From UBA1413 sp964461455 (GTDB taxonomy: Bacteria > Bacteroidota > Bacteroidia > Bacteroidales > Prolixibacteraceae): a stretch of 20,749 bases of DNA. The translations under genes were made by a program, and so were the position numbers. Positions 1-6,712 of this stretch are shown here, in pieces (positions within the stretch are counted from its first letter, which is position 1; every line of letters starts with the position of its first letter). The stretch covers positions 1 through 20,749 of the forward strand of contig CAYWUJ010000041.1 in assembly GCA_964461455.1 (NCBI GenBank). Reading direction: 5' to 3'. The notes beneath the pieces are model-generated. The model was given only the letters and a program-made list of their open reading frames with translations. It searched no databases and had not been told where the DNA came from.

Positions 1-1
1 A

Positions 2-220
2 GCCGTGTTGGGCCCCATGCCCTGGAGCAGCATCATGCCCACGGGGGGCGTCTCTCCCGATGTGGAAAACCTCACCAGATGGTTCAAAGCCGGCGTCCAT
101 TGCGTTGGCATGGGCTCCCAACTTTTCCCGGCCGACGTTCTCAAAAACAAAGATTTTCCATACATTGCAGCCAAATGCCGGGAAGCCATCGCTGTGGTCC
201 ATAAAATCAGGGGTCTTTGA
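2..220 (+). CDS. eda: KDPG/KHG aldolase, C-terminal part (5' end outside window)
   Basis: This is the last 72 codons of a 2-keto-3-deoxy-6-phosphogluconate / 2-keto-4-hydroxyglutarate aldolase. The family splits KDPG into pyruvate and glyceraldehyde-3-phosphate at the end of the Entner-Doudoroff and hexuronate pathways, in the cytoplasm. Visible here are the conserved phosphate-binding strand IMPTGGV and the following ENLTRWFKAG and CVGMGSQLF segments, which close the TIM barrel. The Schiff-base lysine and the catalytic glutamate lie upstream, outside the window, so activity cannot be judged. The hexuronate-type MFS transporter begins 125 nt downstream on the same strand, which fits a glucuronate/galacturonate utilisation operon. 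The family call is firm; the substrate pathway is inferred from the neighbour. Confidence 0.9.
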   Translation, partial: AVLGPMPWSSIMPTGGVSPDVENLTRWFKAGVHCVGMGSQLFPADVLKNKDFPYIAAKCREAIAVVHKIRGL

Positions 221-345
221 ACGGAAATCCCATGACCCCCGGGCCATGGATGACAAAACACAATAACCCGTAACAGTAAAGAACATCACTCCACAAGGAC
301 CAGCACAACAACTGAATAAACTGAAACTAACTTGAGATTTTACCC

Positions 346-1881
346 ATGAGTCAACTCAACGAAATCAACCAAAAAGTCGGCAAATACAGGTGGACGATCT
401 GCGCCCTTGTCTTTTTTGCCACTACTGTGAACTACCTCGACAGGCAGGTTCTGAGCCTCCTGAAAGACCAACTGGAGCTGGAATTCAACTGGACCGATTC
501 CGATTACGCCAATATCGTTTCGGTTTTCCAGTTTACCTATGCCATCTCCATGCTTTTTGCCGGCCGTATCATTGACTGGCTGGGCACCAAGAAAGGCTAC
601 GCCTGGTCCCTGATCGTCTGGTCGGTAGGCGCCATGGTCCACGCCCTGGCCAAAGGAACCGGCGGATTCATGATTGCCCGGGGCATTCTGGGATTCGGGG
701 AATCGGGGAACTTCCCGGCAGCCATCAAGACCGTGGCCGAATGGTTTCCTAAAAAGGAGAGGGCCCTGGCCACGGGGATCTTCAACTCGGGAGCCAACGT
801 GGGAGCCATCCTGGCCCCCGTGACCGTCCCCTGGATCGCCAGCCACCTGGGATGGCAGGCCGCCTTTCTGATCATCGGCGCGATTGGATTCTCCTGGCTT
901 ATCTTCTGGTTCTGGCTCTATGACGTCCCCTCAAAAATCAAAACCCTGGGGAAGGCCGAATACGACTATATCCACAGCGATAATTTCGATGAAGCCCATG
1001 AGCCTATTGTCGAAAACAAGGAAAAGATTTCCTGGTTCAAACTCCTCCAGTATAAGCAGACCTGGGCCTTCAGTTTCGGGAAATTCATGACCGACGGGGT
1101 GTGGTGGTTTTACCTCTTCTGGCTGCCTGCCTATCTCAAGGCCCAATACGGCATGACTGGCATGGAGGTGACCTTCCCGCTGGCCGTTCTCTATACCCTT
1201 TCCACCCTGGGCAGCATCACCGGAGGATGGTTCCCCATGTACTTCATAAAAAGAGGCTATGAACCCTATGCCGGCCGCATGCGTGCCATGCTCCTGATCG
1301 CCCTGATCCCCCTGATCGTGCTGCTGGCGCAATACCTGGGAGGAATCAGCTTCTGGCTGCCCGTATTCATTATCGGTATCGGCACCGCCGCCCACCAGGC
1401 CTGGTCAGCCAACATCTTCACCACCGTCTCCGATATGTTCCCCAAGAAAGCCGTGGCCAGTGTCACCGGCATCGGAGGAATGGCCGGAGGCTTCGGAGGC
1501 ATCTTCATCACCAAAGTGGCCGGATGGCTCTTCGACGGATACCGCAGCGCCGGAATCGCCAAATCATGGGCAGAAGCCCAGGCCGCCAACCTGGGGGATT
1601 TCGTCACCAAAATAAAATCCCTCGAACTGGTCAATAAACATGGAGACATCATCAATATTGACAAGGTCGAACTGGGTAACCTCCCCGCAGAAGTAGCCCA
1701 GCAAATACAAACCATCGACCCCTCCCTCTTTGAACAGCTGAAACAACTGCAGATGCCCCTGGTCCACCATAACATGACCATCGCCTATACCATGGTCTTC
1801 GTATTCTGCGCCCTGGCTTACCTCATCGCCTGGGGCGTCATGCACCTGCTGGTTCCCAAATTCAAAAAGGTAGATATTTAA
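346..1881 (+). CDS. exuT: MFS transporter, ACS family, hexuronate (ExuT)-like
   Basis: A 511-aa inner-membrane transporter of the anion:cation symporter branch of the MFS, whose members import glucuronate, galacturonate or related sugar acids with protons. Seen: the TM1 end with NYLDRQ (about residues 29-34), the loop motif GRIIDWLGTKKGYAW (73-87), TM4 with ARGILGFGESGNFPAA (111-126), the following EWFPKKERALATG, and a C-terminal half with further membrane helices. Between the last two helices (about 400-475) lies a polar insert of about 75 residues that makes it longer than E. coli ExuT. The start is the ATG at 346. It follows eda by 125 nt with no terminator visible between them. The last 55 bases of this gene are repeated exactly after the N gap. 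The substrate is inferred from family and neighbour; other acidic sugars remain possible. Confidence 0.85.
   Translation: MSQLNEINQKVGKYRWTICALVFFATTVNYLDRQVLSLLKDQLELEFNWTDSDYANIVSVFQFTYAISMLFAGRIIDWLGTKKGYAWSLIVWSVGAMVHALAKGTGGFMIARGILGFGESGNFPAAIKTVAEWFPKKERALATGIFNSGANVGAILAPVTVPWIASHLGWQAAFLIIGAIGFSWLIFWFWLYDVPSKIKTLGKAEYDYIHSDNFDEAHEPIVENKEKISWFKLLQYKQTWAFSFGKFMTDGVWWFYLFWLPAYLKAQYGMTGMEVTFPLAVLYTLSTLGSITGGWFPMYFIKRGYEPYAGRMRAMLLIALIPLIVLLAQYLGGISFWLPVFIIGIGTAAHQAWSANIFTTVSDMFPKKAVASVTGIGGMAGGFGGIFITKVAGWLFDGYRSAGIAKSWAEAQAANLGDFVTKIKSLELVNKHGDIINIDKVELGNLPAEVAQQIQTIDPSLFEQLKQLQMPLVHHNMTIAYTMVFVFCALAYLIAWGVMHLLVPKFKKVDI
1827..1881 (+). repeat. 55-bp exact direct repeat, left copy (contig end)
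   Basis: The last 55 bp of the left contig, encoding the C-terminal end of the MFS transporter including its stop codon. It is identical to 1982-2036 and reaches exactly to the first N. See the finding on the assembly artefact. Confidence 0.97.
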
Positions 1882-1981
1882 NNNNNNNNNNNNNNNNNNN
1901 NNNNNNNNNNNNNNNNNNNNNNNNNNNNNNNNNNNNNNNNNNNNNNNNNNNNNNNNNNNNNNNNNNNNNNNNNNNNNNNNN
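1882..1981. other. Scaffold gap of 100 Ns
   Basis: Exactly 100 undetermined bases, the conventional filler for a gap of unknown size. The gap starts directly after the stop codon of the MFS transporter. The sequence flanking it on both sides is the same 55 bp, so the two contigs most likely overlap and no DNA is actually missing. Confidence 0.98.
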
Positions 1982-2036
1982 CGCCTGGGGCGTCATGCAC
2001 CTGCTGGTTCCCAAATTCAAAAAGGTAGATATTTAA
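1982..2036 (+). repeat. 55-bp exact direct repeat, right copy (contig start)
   Basis: The first 55 bp of the right contig, identical to 1827-1881. It carries a second copy of the end of the transporter gene and should not be annotated as a separate gene fragment. The true order is probably 1881 joined directly to 2037. Confidence 0.97.
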
Positions 2037-2037
2037 T

Positions 2038-2053
2038 ATGCCAGGCCTGGCAT
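2038..2053. repeat. 16-bp perfect palindrome after the transporter
   Basis: ATGCCAGGCCTGGCAT reads the same on both strands and begins two bases after the transporter stop codon (in the right contig copy). It could be a small hairpin at the mRNA 3' end or a protein binding site. It has no loop of its own and no T-tract. Function unknown. Confidence 0.5.
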
Positions 2054-2090
2054 CTGCCTGAGCCATTTTCCGGGAAAACCACTTTTCCCC

Positions 2091-2131
2091 GGCAGGCTGG
2101 CCACTTCTAAGGTGACCAGCCCGCTTTTTTT
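2091..2131 (+). terminator. Intrinsic terminator of the aldolase/transporter operon
   Basis: A 10-bp stem with one mismatch (GGCTGGCCAC at 2095-2104 pairing with GTGACCAGCC at 2112-2121), a 7-nt loop, two further GC pairs at the base, and a run of seven Ts at 2125-2131. It lies about 55 nt after the true transporter stop and separates this unit from pheT. Confidence 0.8.
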
Positions 2132-2181
2132 CCTCTTCCGGCAAACCGTGAAAAATTTCCTCACCATCCGTCATTTTTCCT

Positions 2182-2189
2182 TATTTTTG
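2182..2189 (+). promoter_or_regulatory. Candidate Bacteroidota -7 element upstream of pheT
   Basis: TATTTTTG matches the Bacteroidota sigma-A -7 consensus TAnnTTTG and lies between the terminator and pheT. No convincing -33 TTTG is seen, only a weak TTTC at 2156-2159. If used, it gives a leader of about 110 nt before the ATG at 2309. In the rest of 2132-2308 I see no leader peptide rich in Phe codons and no T-box-like element. Confidence 0.4.
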
Positions 2190-2308
2190 TCCTTCCGGAA
2201 TCAGGAAAAGGACCCGGACACTTCTTCGCCCTGATCATCGTTTCTGATGACGTGGTGCATCACTGGAAGTTAACTTACTGAATAAGAACATATTAAGATT
2301 ACAGGACA

Positions 2309-4753
2309 ATGAAACTTTCTTATAACTGGCTGAAAACCTACATCGATCTGGATCTGACGCCTGCGGAACTCAGCAAGGTCCTCACCGGAATCGGCCTTGA
2401 GGTCGGAGGCATGGAAGAAGTGGAGAGCATAAAAGGGGGACTGGCCGGACTGGTCATCGGGGAGGTGCTTACCTGTGAGCCTCATCCGGGCAGCGACCAC
2501 CTTTCCAAAACCACGGTCAGCACCGGCAGCGGCGACCCCCTGCCCATAATTTGCGGAGCGCCCAATGTGGCTGCCGGCCAGAAAGTGGTGGTGGCCCCCG
2601 TGGGGACTTCCCTTTACATTGGTGACGAAACCCTCACCATAAAAAAAGCCAAAATAAGGGGGGAAGTCTCCGAGGGGATGATATGCTCCGAAAAAGAGAC
2701 GGGCCTGGGCAGCGACAGCGACGGCATCATGGTTCTGCCTCCCCCGGCAAAGGTGGGAACCAGGGCCAGCGAATACTTCCGCATCGAATCAGACTGGGTG
2801 ATAGAAATCGACATCACCCCCAACCGTATCGACAGCGCTTCCCACCTGGGCGTTGCCCGCGACCTGGCTGCCTTCTTCGGCAAAAAAGGAATGGAACGGA
2901 AGCCCCCGGTCGACCACTTCACCGCTGACAACCATGACCTGACGATTCCCGTGGAGGTGCTCAATCCCGAAGCCTGTCCCCGGTACTCGGGAGTAACCCT
3001 TACCGGCGTGGAGGTGAAAGAATCACCGGCATGGCTCCAAAACCGGCTGAAGGCCATCGGACTCACCCCCATCAACAATATCGTCGATGTGACCAATTTC
3101 GTGCAGTTCGAGACCAACCAGCCCCTCCACGCTTTCGATGCCGACGAGATAAAAGGCGGGAAGGTAATCGTCAGAACCCTGCCGGCAGGCACCCGGTTCA
3201 TCACCCTCGACGGTGCCGACAGGAGCCTTGACGCCTCCGACCTGATGATCTGCAATGCCGAAGAAGGCATGTGCATCGGCGGGGTCTTCGGCGGCATCAA
3301 ATCGGGAGTGAGACACACCACCCATAACGTCTTCCTTGAAAGTGCCTGCTTCGACCCCGTATTTATCCGGAAAACCGCACGCCGCCATGGCCTTTACACC
3401 GACGCCTCCTTCCGCTTCGAAAGAGGCACCGATGTCAACGGCACCCTATACGCCCTCAAAAGAGCCGCCCTCCTCATCAAAGAGATCGCCGGAGGATACA
3501 TCTCCTCCCCCATCGTCGACGTATACCCCGAACCGGTGAATGGATTCCCCGTAGAGGTCACCTGGCACAACATCACCCGGCTCATCGGCAAGGAACTGGG
3601 AAAGGAAACCATCAAAAAGATCCTCGTTTCCATGGAGTTCGTCATCGAAGAGGAAACGGAGAGGGGACTGTCGCTGATGGTGCCCACCTACCGTGTCGAC
3701 GTGAAGAGGGAGTGCGACGTCATCGAGGAGATCCTCAGGATTTACGGATATAACAATGTGGAGATTCCCACCCATGTTTACGCCTCTCTCAACCATGCCG
3801 ATCACCCCGGTCCCGGGAAAATGCGGAATACCATTGCCGAACAGCTGGTAGCCCAGGGATTCAGTGAAATATGGTCCAACTCGCTCACCAAGGCATCGCT
3901 GTACGAAAACAGGGAAGACTTTCCACCCACGGCCACCGTGAAAATCCTCAATCCCCTGAGCAGCGACCTCAACGCCATGAGACAAACGCTCCTCTTCGGA
4001 GGCCTCGAATGTATCGCCCGTAATATCAACCGGAAAAACAGCGACCTGAAGCTCTTCGAATTCGGCAACTGTTACTTTTTCAGGGGAACCCAATACAAAG
4101 ATGACCCGGCCCGAAATTATCACGAAGAGGAACATCTGGCCCTTTTCCTCACCGGAAACAGGGAGACCCCCAACTGGCTTGCGGCAGAATCACCATCGAC
4201 CTTTTACCTGCTCAGAAGTTACGCGGAAAATATCCTTTCGCGGTTAGGTTTTGACCCCAATACCATGGACATCGCCGACGCCGACACCGCCCTCTTTTCC
4301 GAAGGAATCAGCTTCCGCCACGGTAAAAACAAAATCCTTGAGATGGGAAGCGTGGCCCCGGCCCTGCTGAAACAGGCCGATATCGAAGCTCCGGTCTGCT
4401 ATGCCGACTTTGACTGGAGCCTGGTGATGGCCGAACAGAAAAAAAACACGGTGAAGTTCGCGGAACTTCCCAGGTATCCCGAAGTACGCCGCGACCTGGC
4501 CCTGATCCTCGACAAACAGGTGAAATTCAGCACCCTCCGCGATGTGGCCTTCAGGGCCGAACGCCACCTGCTCCGAACGGTCGGACTCTTCGACATCTAT
4601 GAAGGGAAAGGGGTTCCGGAAGGTAAAAAATCATATGCCATGAGCTTTATTCTCAGGGATGACAACAAAACCCTGAATGACAAGTTGATTGACAAGACCA
4701 TGGAAAAGCTGGTGGCCGCCTTTGAAAAGGAAACCGGAGCCCGTTTGCGGTAA
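2309..4753 (+). CDS. pheT: Phenylalanine--tRNA ligase beta subunit
   Basis: An 814-aa beta subunit of the (alpha-beta)2 phenylalanyl-tRNA synthetase, cytoplasmic; the partner PheS is not in this window. Domains in order: N-terminal KLSYNWLKTYI; the OB-fold tRNA-binding domain (about 40-150) with HPGSDHLSKT, ICGAPNV and EGMICSE; the EIDITPNRID...SHLGVARDLAA segment (166-188); the B3/B4 editing domain (about 210-390); B5 (about 400-480) with EEILRIYGY following; the catalytic-like core; and the C-terminal anticodon-binding FDX-ACB domain from about 715 (PRYPEVRRDLALIL). The length is normal for the family. The start at 2309 fits the conserved N-terminus. The gene is preceded by a terminator and a candidate promoter, and an EamA transporter follows 10 nt after its stop, so the two are probably co-transcribed. 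Confidence 0.97.
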   Translation: MKLSYNWLKTYIDLDLTPAELSKVLTGIGLEVGGMEEVESIKGGLAGLVIGEVLTCEPHPGSDHLSKTTVSTGSGDPLPIICGAPNVAAGQKVVVAPVGTSLYIGDETLTIKKAKIRGEVSEGMICSEKETGLGSDSDGIMVLPPPAKVGTRASEYFRIESDWVIEIDITPNRIDSASHLGVARDLAAFFGKKGMERKPPVDHFTADNHDLTIPVEVLNPEACPRYSGVTLTGVEVKESPAWLQNRLKAIGLTPINNIVDVTNFVQFETNQPLHAFDADEIKGGKVIVRTLPAGTRFITLDGADRSLDASDLMICNAEEGMCIGGVFGGIKSGVRHTTHNVFLESACFDPVFIRKTARRHGLYTDASFRFERGTDVNGTLYALKRAALLIKEIAGGYISSPIVDVYPEPVNGFPVEVTWHNITRLIGKELGKETIKKILVSMEFVIEEETERGLSLMVPTYRVDVKRECDVIEEILRIYGYNNVEIPTHVYASLNHADHPGPGKMRNTIAEQLVAQGFSEIWSNSLTKASLYENREDFPPTATVKILNPLSSDLNAMRQTLLFGGLECIARNINRKNSDLKLFEFGNCYFFRGTQYKDDPARNYHEEEHLALFLTGNRETPNWLAAESPSTFYLLRSYAENILSRLGFDPNTMDIADADTALFSEGISFRHGKNKILEMGSVAPALLKQADIEAPVCYADFDWSLVMAEQKKNTVKFAELPRYPEVRRDLALILDKQVKFSTLRDVAFRAERHLLRTVGLFDIYEGKGVPEGKKSYAMSFILRDDNKTLNDKLIDKTMEKLVAAFEKETGARLR

Positions 4754-4763
4754 GGTCACAATA

Positions 4764-5660
4764 ATGACAAACCAAAGCAAAGGAGTATTGTATGCGGTCA
4801 TCACAGCCCTCTTCTGGGGTGTGCTGGCCGTGGCCCTGAAGGTAGCCGTCAGAAAGGTCGACGCAGCAACCATTGTATGGTTTCGTTTTACCCTGGCCTT
4901 TCTGCCGCTGCTGGTATGGAGCATCTTCCGAAATCCGGGGCAGCTCCGCCTGTTGGTCAGGCCTCCCCTGCTGCTGGTCCTCGCCGCCCTGGCCCTGGCC
5001 TATAACTACCTGGGCTTCAACCTGGGCGTTCAGTATACCACCCCCGGAAACGCCCAGCTTTTCATCCAACTTGGTCAGATCCTGCTGGCCGTGGCCGGAG
5101 TCCTCTTTTTCAGGGAACGTTTTTCCACCCGCCAAATCGCCGGCTTTATCCTCACCATTGCCGGATTGCTGCTTTTCTACAACCAGCAGCTGGGGCACTT
5201 CTCAGGCAATGAAAGCGTATACAACAAGGGCATCCTGTATATCCTCACGGGTGCCGTGGCGTGGGCCATCTATGCCGTCCTCCAGAAAAAACTGGTGGTA
5301 CACCACTCAGCCATTTCCCTCAATCTCTTCCTCTTCGGACTCCCCTCACTGCTCTATCTTCCGCTGGTGAACTTCTCCCAGCTGGAATCCCTCAACTGGG
5401 CCTGGTGGCTGCTGATGGGTTTCCTCGGTCTGAATACCCTGGTAGCCTATACCACCCTGGCCCTCAGCCTCCGCCACCTGGAAGCCGGAAAAGCCAGCAT
5501 CATCCTGATCATGAATCCCATCATCACCTTCCTCCTGATGGCCCTGCTCACTGCAATGCAAGTCACCTGGATAGATCCCGAAAGGCTGACGCTCCTCTCC
5601 ATCACCGGCGCCATCATCGTGGTTCTCGGTGCTGTCATGGTCATCTGGAAAAAGAAATAG
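4764..5660 (+). CDS. EamA/DMT-superfamily permease (metabolite exporter)
   Basis: A 298-aa integral membrane protein of the drug/metabolite transporter superfamily with two EamA repeats and about ten hydrophobic helices. Repeat 1 spans roughly 8-140: ALFWGVLAVALK, then NAQLFIQLGQILLAVAG and the conserved FFRERF at 115-120. Repeat 2 spans 155-294, with ASIILIMNPIITF (244-256) at the matching place. The C-terminus WKKK is cytoplasmic by the positive-inside rule. I chose the ATG at 4764 because the residues encoded upstream overlap pheT and are not hydrophobic or family-like. Spacing to pheT is 10 nt. The family exports amino acids, nucleosides or other small metabolites; the substrate cannot be read from the sequence. 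It converges on the hydrolase gene with only 26 nt between stops. Confidence 0.88.
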   Translation: MTNQSKGVLYAVITALFWGVLAVALKVAVRKVDAATIVWFRFTLAFLPLLVWSIFRNPGQLRLLVRPPLLLVLAALALAYNYLGFNLGVQYTTPGNAQLFIQLGQILLAVAGVLFFRERFSTRQIAGFILTIAGLLLFYNQQLGHFSGNESVYNKGILYILTGAVAWAIYAVLQKKLVVHHSAISLNLFLFGLPSLLYLPLVNFSQLESLNWAWWLLMGFLGLNTLVAYTTLALSLRHLEAGKASIILIMNPIITFLLMALLTAMQVTWIDPERLTLLSITGAIIVVLGAVMVIWKKK

Positions 5661-5686
5661 GCCCGCGACAGCCTTCCTGTCAGCCA

Positions 5687-6535
5687 TCACCCTTCGAGGG
5701 CGTCAAGGCGGCTCTCCAGCCAGGCGGTTATCTTTCCCAAAACCTCTTCTTTTTCCGGTTCGTTGTGGAGTTCATGGTAAAAACCTTTCCAGGTCACCAG
5801 GGAACACCGCTCCCCGAGGGAAGCAGCCACCTGCTCGCTTCCGGAAATAAAGGCAATGGTATCTGCGGTTCCGTGCATCAGTAACAAGGGATGGGGAAAT
5901 TCCCCGATATTTTCCATAGTGCGGGCGATGACTCCCAGCATCACTTTGCCGAACCCCAGCGATATGCGGTCATGGACCAGGGGATCAGCACGATAGGTCT
6001 CCACCACCTTCAGGTCACGGCTGATGGCCGATGAATCGAGGCCTGAAGCCATCGACACCCCGGGGAACAGAGAGCCCAGCACGCGTGCCGCCATCACCTT
6101 GACGGGCTGTTCCTGGAGGGCAGTCCTCAACCCCGGAGAAGTACATATCACCCCGGCAAGGCCTTGTTTTCTTTCCAGTCCGTAGAAGAGCACAAAAATC
6201 CCCCCCAGGCTGTGGCCGTATAAAAACAGGGGAACCCCGGGATACCTCTCACGCGCCGTTTCCAGAGTGCGGTCGATGTCACAGATGATCGTCCCCGCCG
6301 AAGGAAGATGCCCTCGTTTCCCCTCTGTCAGGCCATGTCCCCGCATATCGGGGGCGAAAAGCACCATTCCCCTGCTCGTGAAGGCCTCACCCACATGATG
6401 ATACCTCCCCGAATGCTCTCCGACGCCATGAACCAGGCATACCACAGCCCTGGGATCGCCTTCCGAAGGCTCCCATATCCGGGCAAAAAACGACAGACCG
6501 TCCTTGCTCTTCCATCCCGTTTCCAGTTGTTTCAT
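5687..6535 (-). CDS. Alpha/beta hydrolase, monoacylglycerol lipase-like (Hydrolase_4)
   Basis: A 282-aa serine hydrolase of the monoacylglycerol lipase/lysophospholipase group. Seen: the oxyanion-hole region LVHGVGEHSGRY (34-45), APDMRGHGLTEGKRGH (61-76), the nucleophile elbow GHSLG with Ser109 (107-111), the acid Asp225 in HGTADT, and the catalytic His254 in GFYHELHNE. This is a complete catalytic triad. No signal peptide, so probably cytoplasmic. I take the ATG at 6535 because alignment with the family starts there. An upstream in-frame extension to 6709 is possible but has no family similarity, and a candidate -7 element lies at 6553-6560. The gene diverges from the MATE exporter across 177 nt. 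The true substrate (monoacylglycerol, lysolipid or other ester) is not known. Confidence 0.9.
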   Translation of the reverse strand: MKQLETGWKSKDGLSFFARIWEPSEGDPRAVVCLVHGVGEHSGRYHHVGEAFTSRGMVLFAPDMRGHGLTEGKRGHLPSAGTIICDIDRTLETARERYPGVPLFLYGHSLGGIFVLFYGLERKQGLAGVICTSPGLRTALQEQPVKVMAARVLGSLFPGVSMASGLDSSAISRDLKVVETYRADPLVHDRISLGFGKVMLGVIARTMENIGEFPHPLLLMHGTADTIAFISGSEQVAASLGERCSLVTWKGFYHELHNEPEKEEVLGKITAWLESRLDALEG

Positions 6536-6552
6536 GATTCGTCTCTTTTTCG

Positions 6553-6560
6553 TAAAGATA
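6553..6560 (-). promoter_or_regulatory. Candidate -7 element of the hydrolase gene
   Basis: On the - strand this reads TATCTTTA, one base from the Bacteroidota TAnnTTTG consensus, and ends 17 nt before the ATG at 6535. No clear -33 element. It supports the start chosen for the hydrolase. Confidence 0.35.
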
Positions 6561-6682
6561 ACCATTTCGCCCCTCCGGTATTCACCAATCCTGACCGTGT
6601 GACGCAAAAGATTCAGAAAAAGAAGGGGTGCCGAAAACTTAACATTGCCGGGGAAAGAGATTCCGATCAGAAAATAAGAGGT

Positions 6683-6690
6683 TATCTTTG
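6683..6690 (+). promoter_or_regulatory. Candidate -7 element of the MATE gene
   Basis: TATCTTTG matches TAnnTTTG exactly and ends 22 nt before the ATG at 6713, leaving a short leader. It rules against the longer reading frame that begins inside the hydrolase gene. No good -33 element at the usual spacing. Confidence 0.5.
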
Positions 6691-6712
6691 CCCGGAAATC
6701 AAAAAGCACCTT

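Noticed and set aside
340..1845. Long open frames antisense to the MFS transporter
   Set aside because: They mirror the codon pattern of a GC-rich gene, show low-complexity composition and match no family. The same applies to the antisense frames in pheT, the MATE gene, mrpA, mrpD and the glycosidases.
2249..2266. Small inverted repeat (TGATG...CATCA) upstream of pheT as an attenuator
   Set aside because: Only a 5-bp stem, no T-tract, and no leader peptide with Phe codons. Too weak to call.
5661..5686. GACAG/CTGTC hairpin between the convergent EamA and hydrolase genes as a terminator
   Set aside because: A 5-bp stem without a T-tract on either side. It may help, but cannot be supported.
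6536..6709. N-terminal extension of 58 residues on the alpha/beta hydrolase
   Set aside because: Family similarity starts at the ATG at 6535, and the extension would overlap the MATE promoter. The candidate hydrolase promoter lies inside it.
6308..6712. N-terminal extension of 135 residues on the MATE protein
   Set aside because: It runs antisense through the 5' part of the hydrolase gene, is polar and not family-like, and an exact -7 element lies after it, just before the ATG at 6713.
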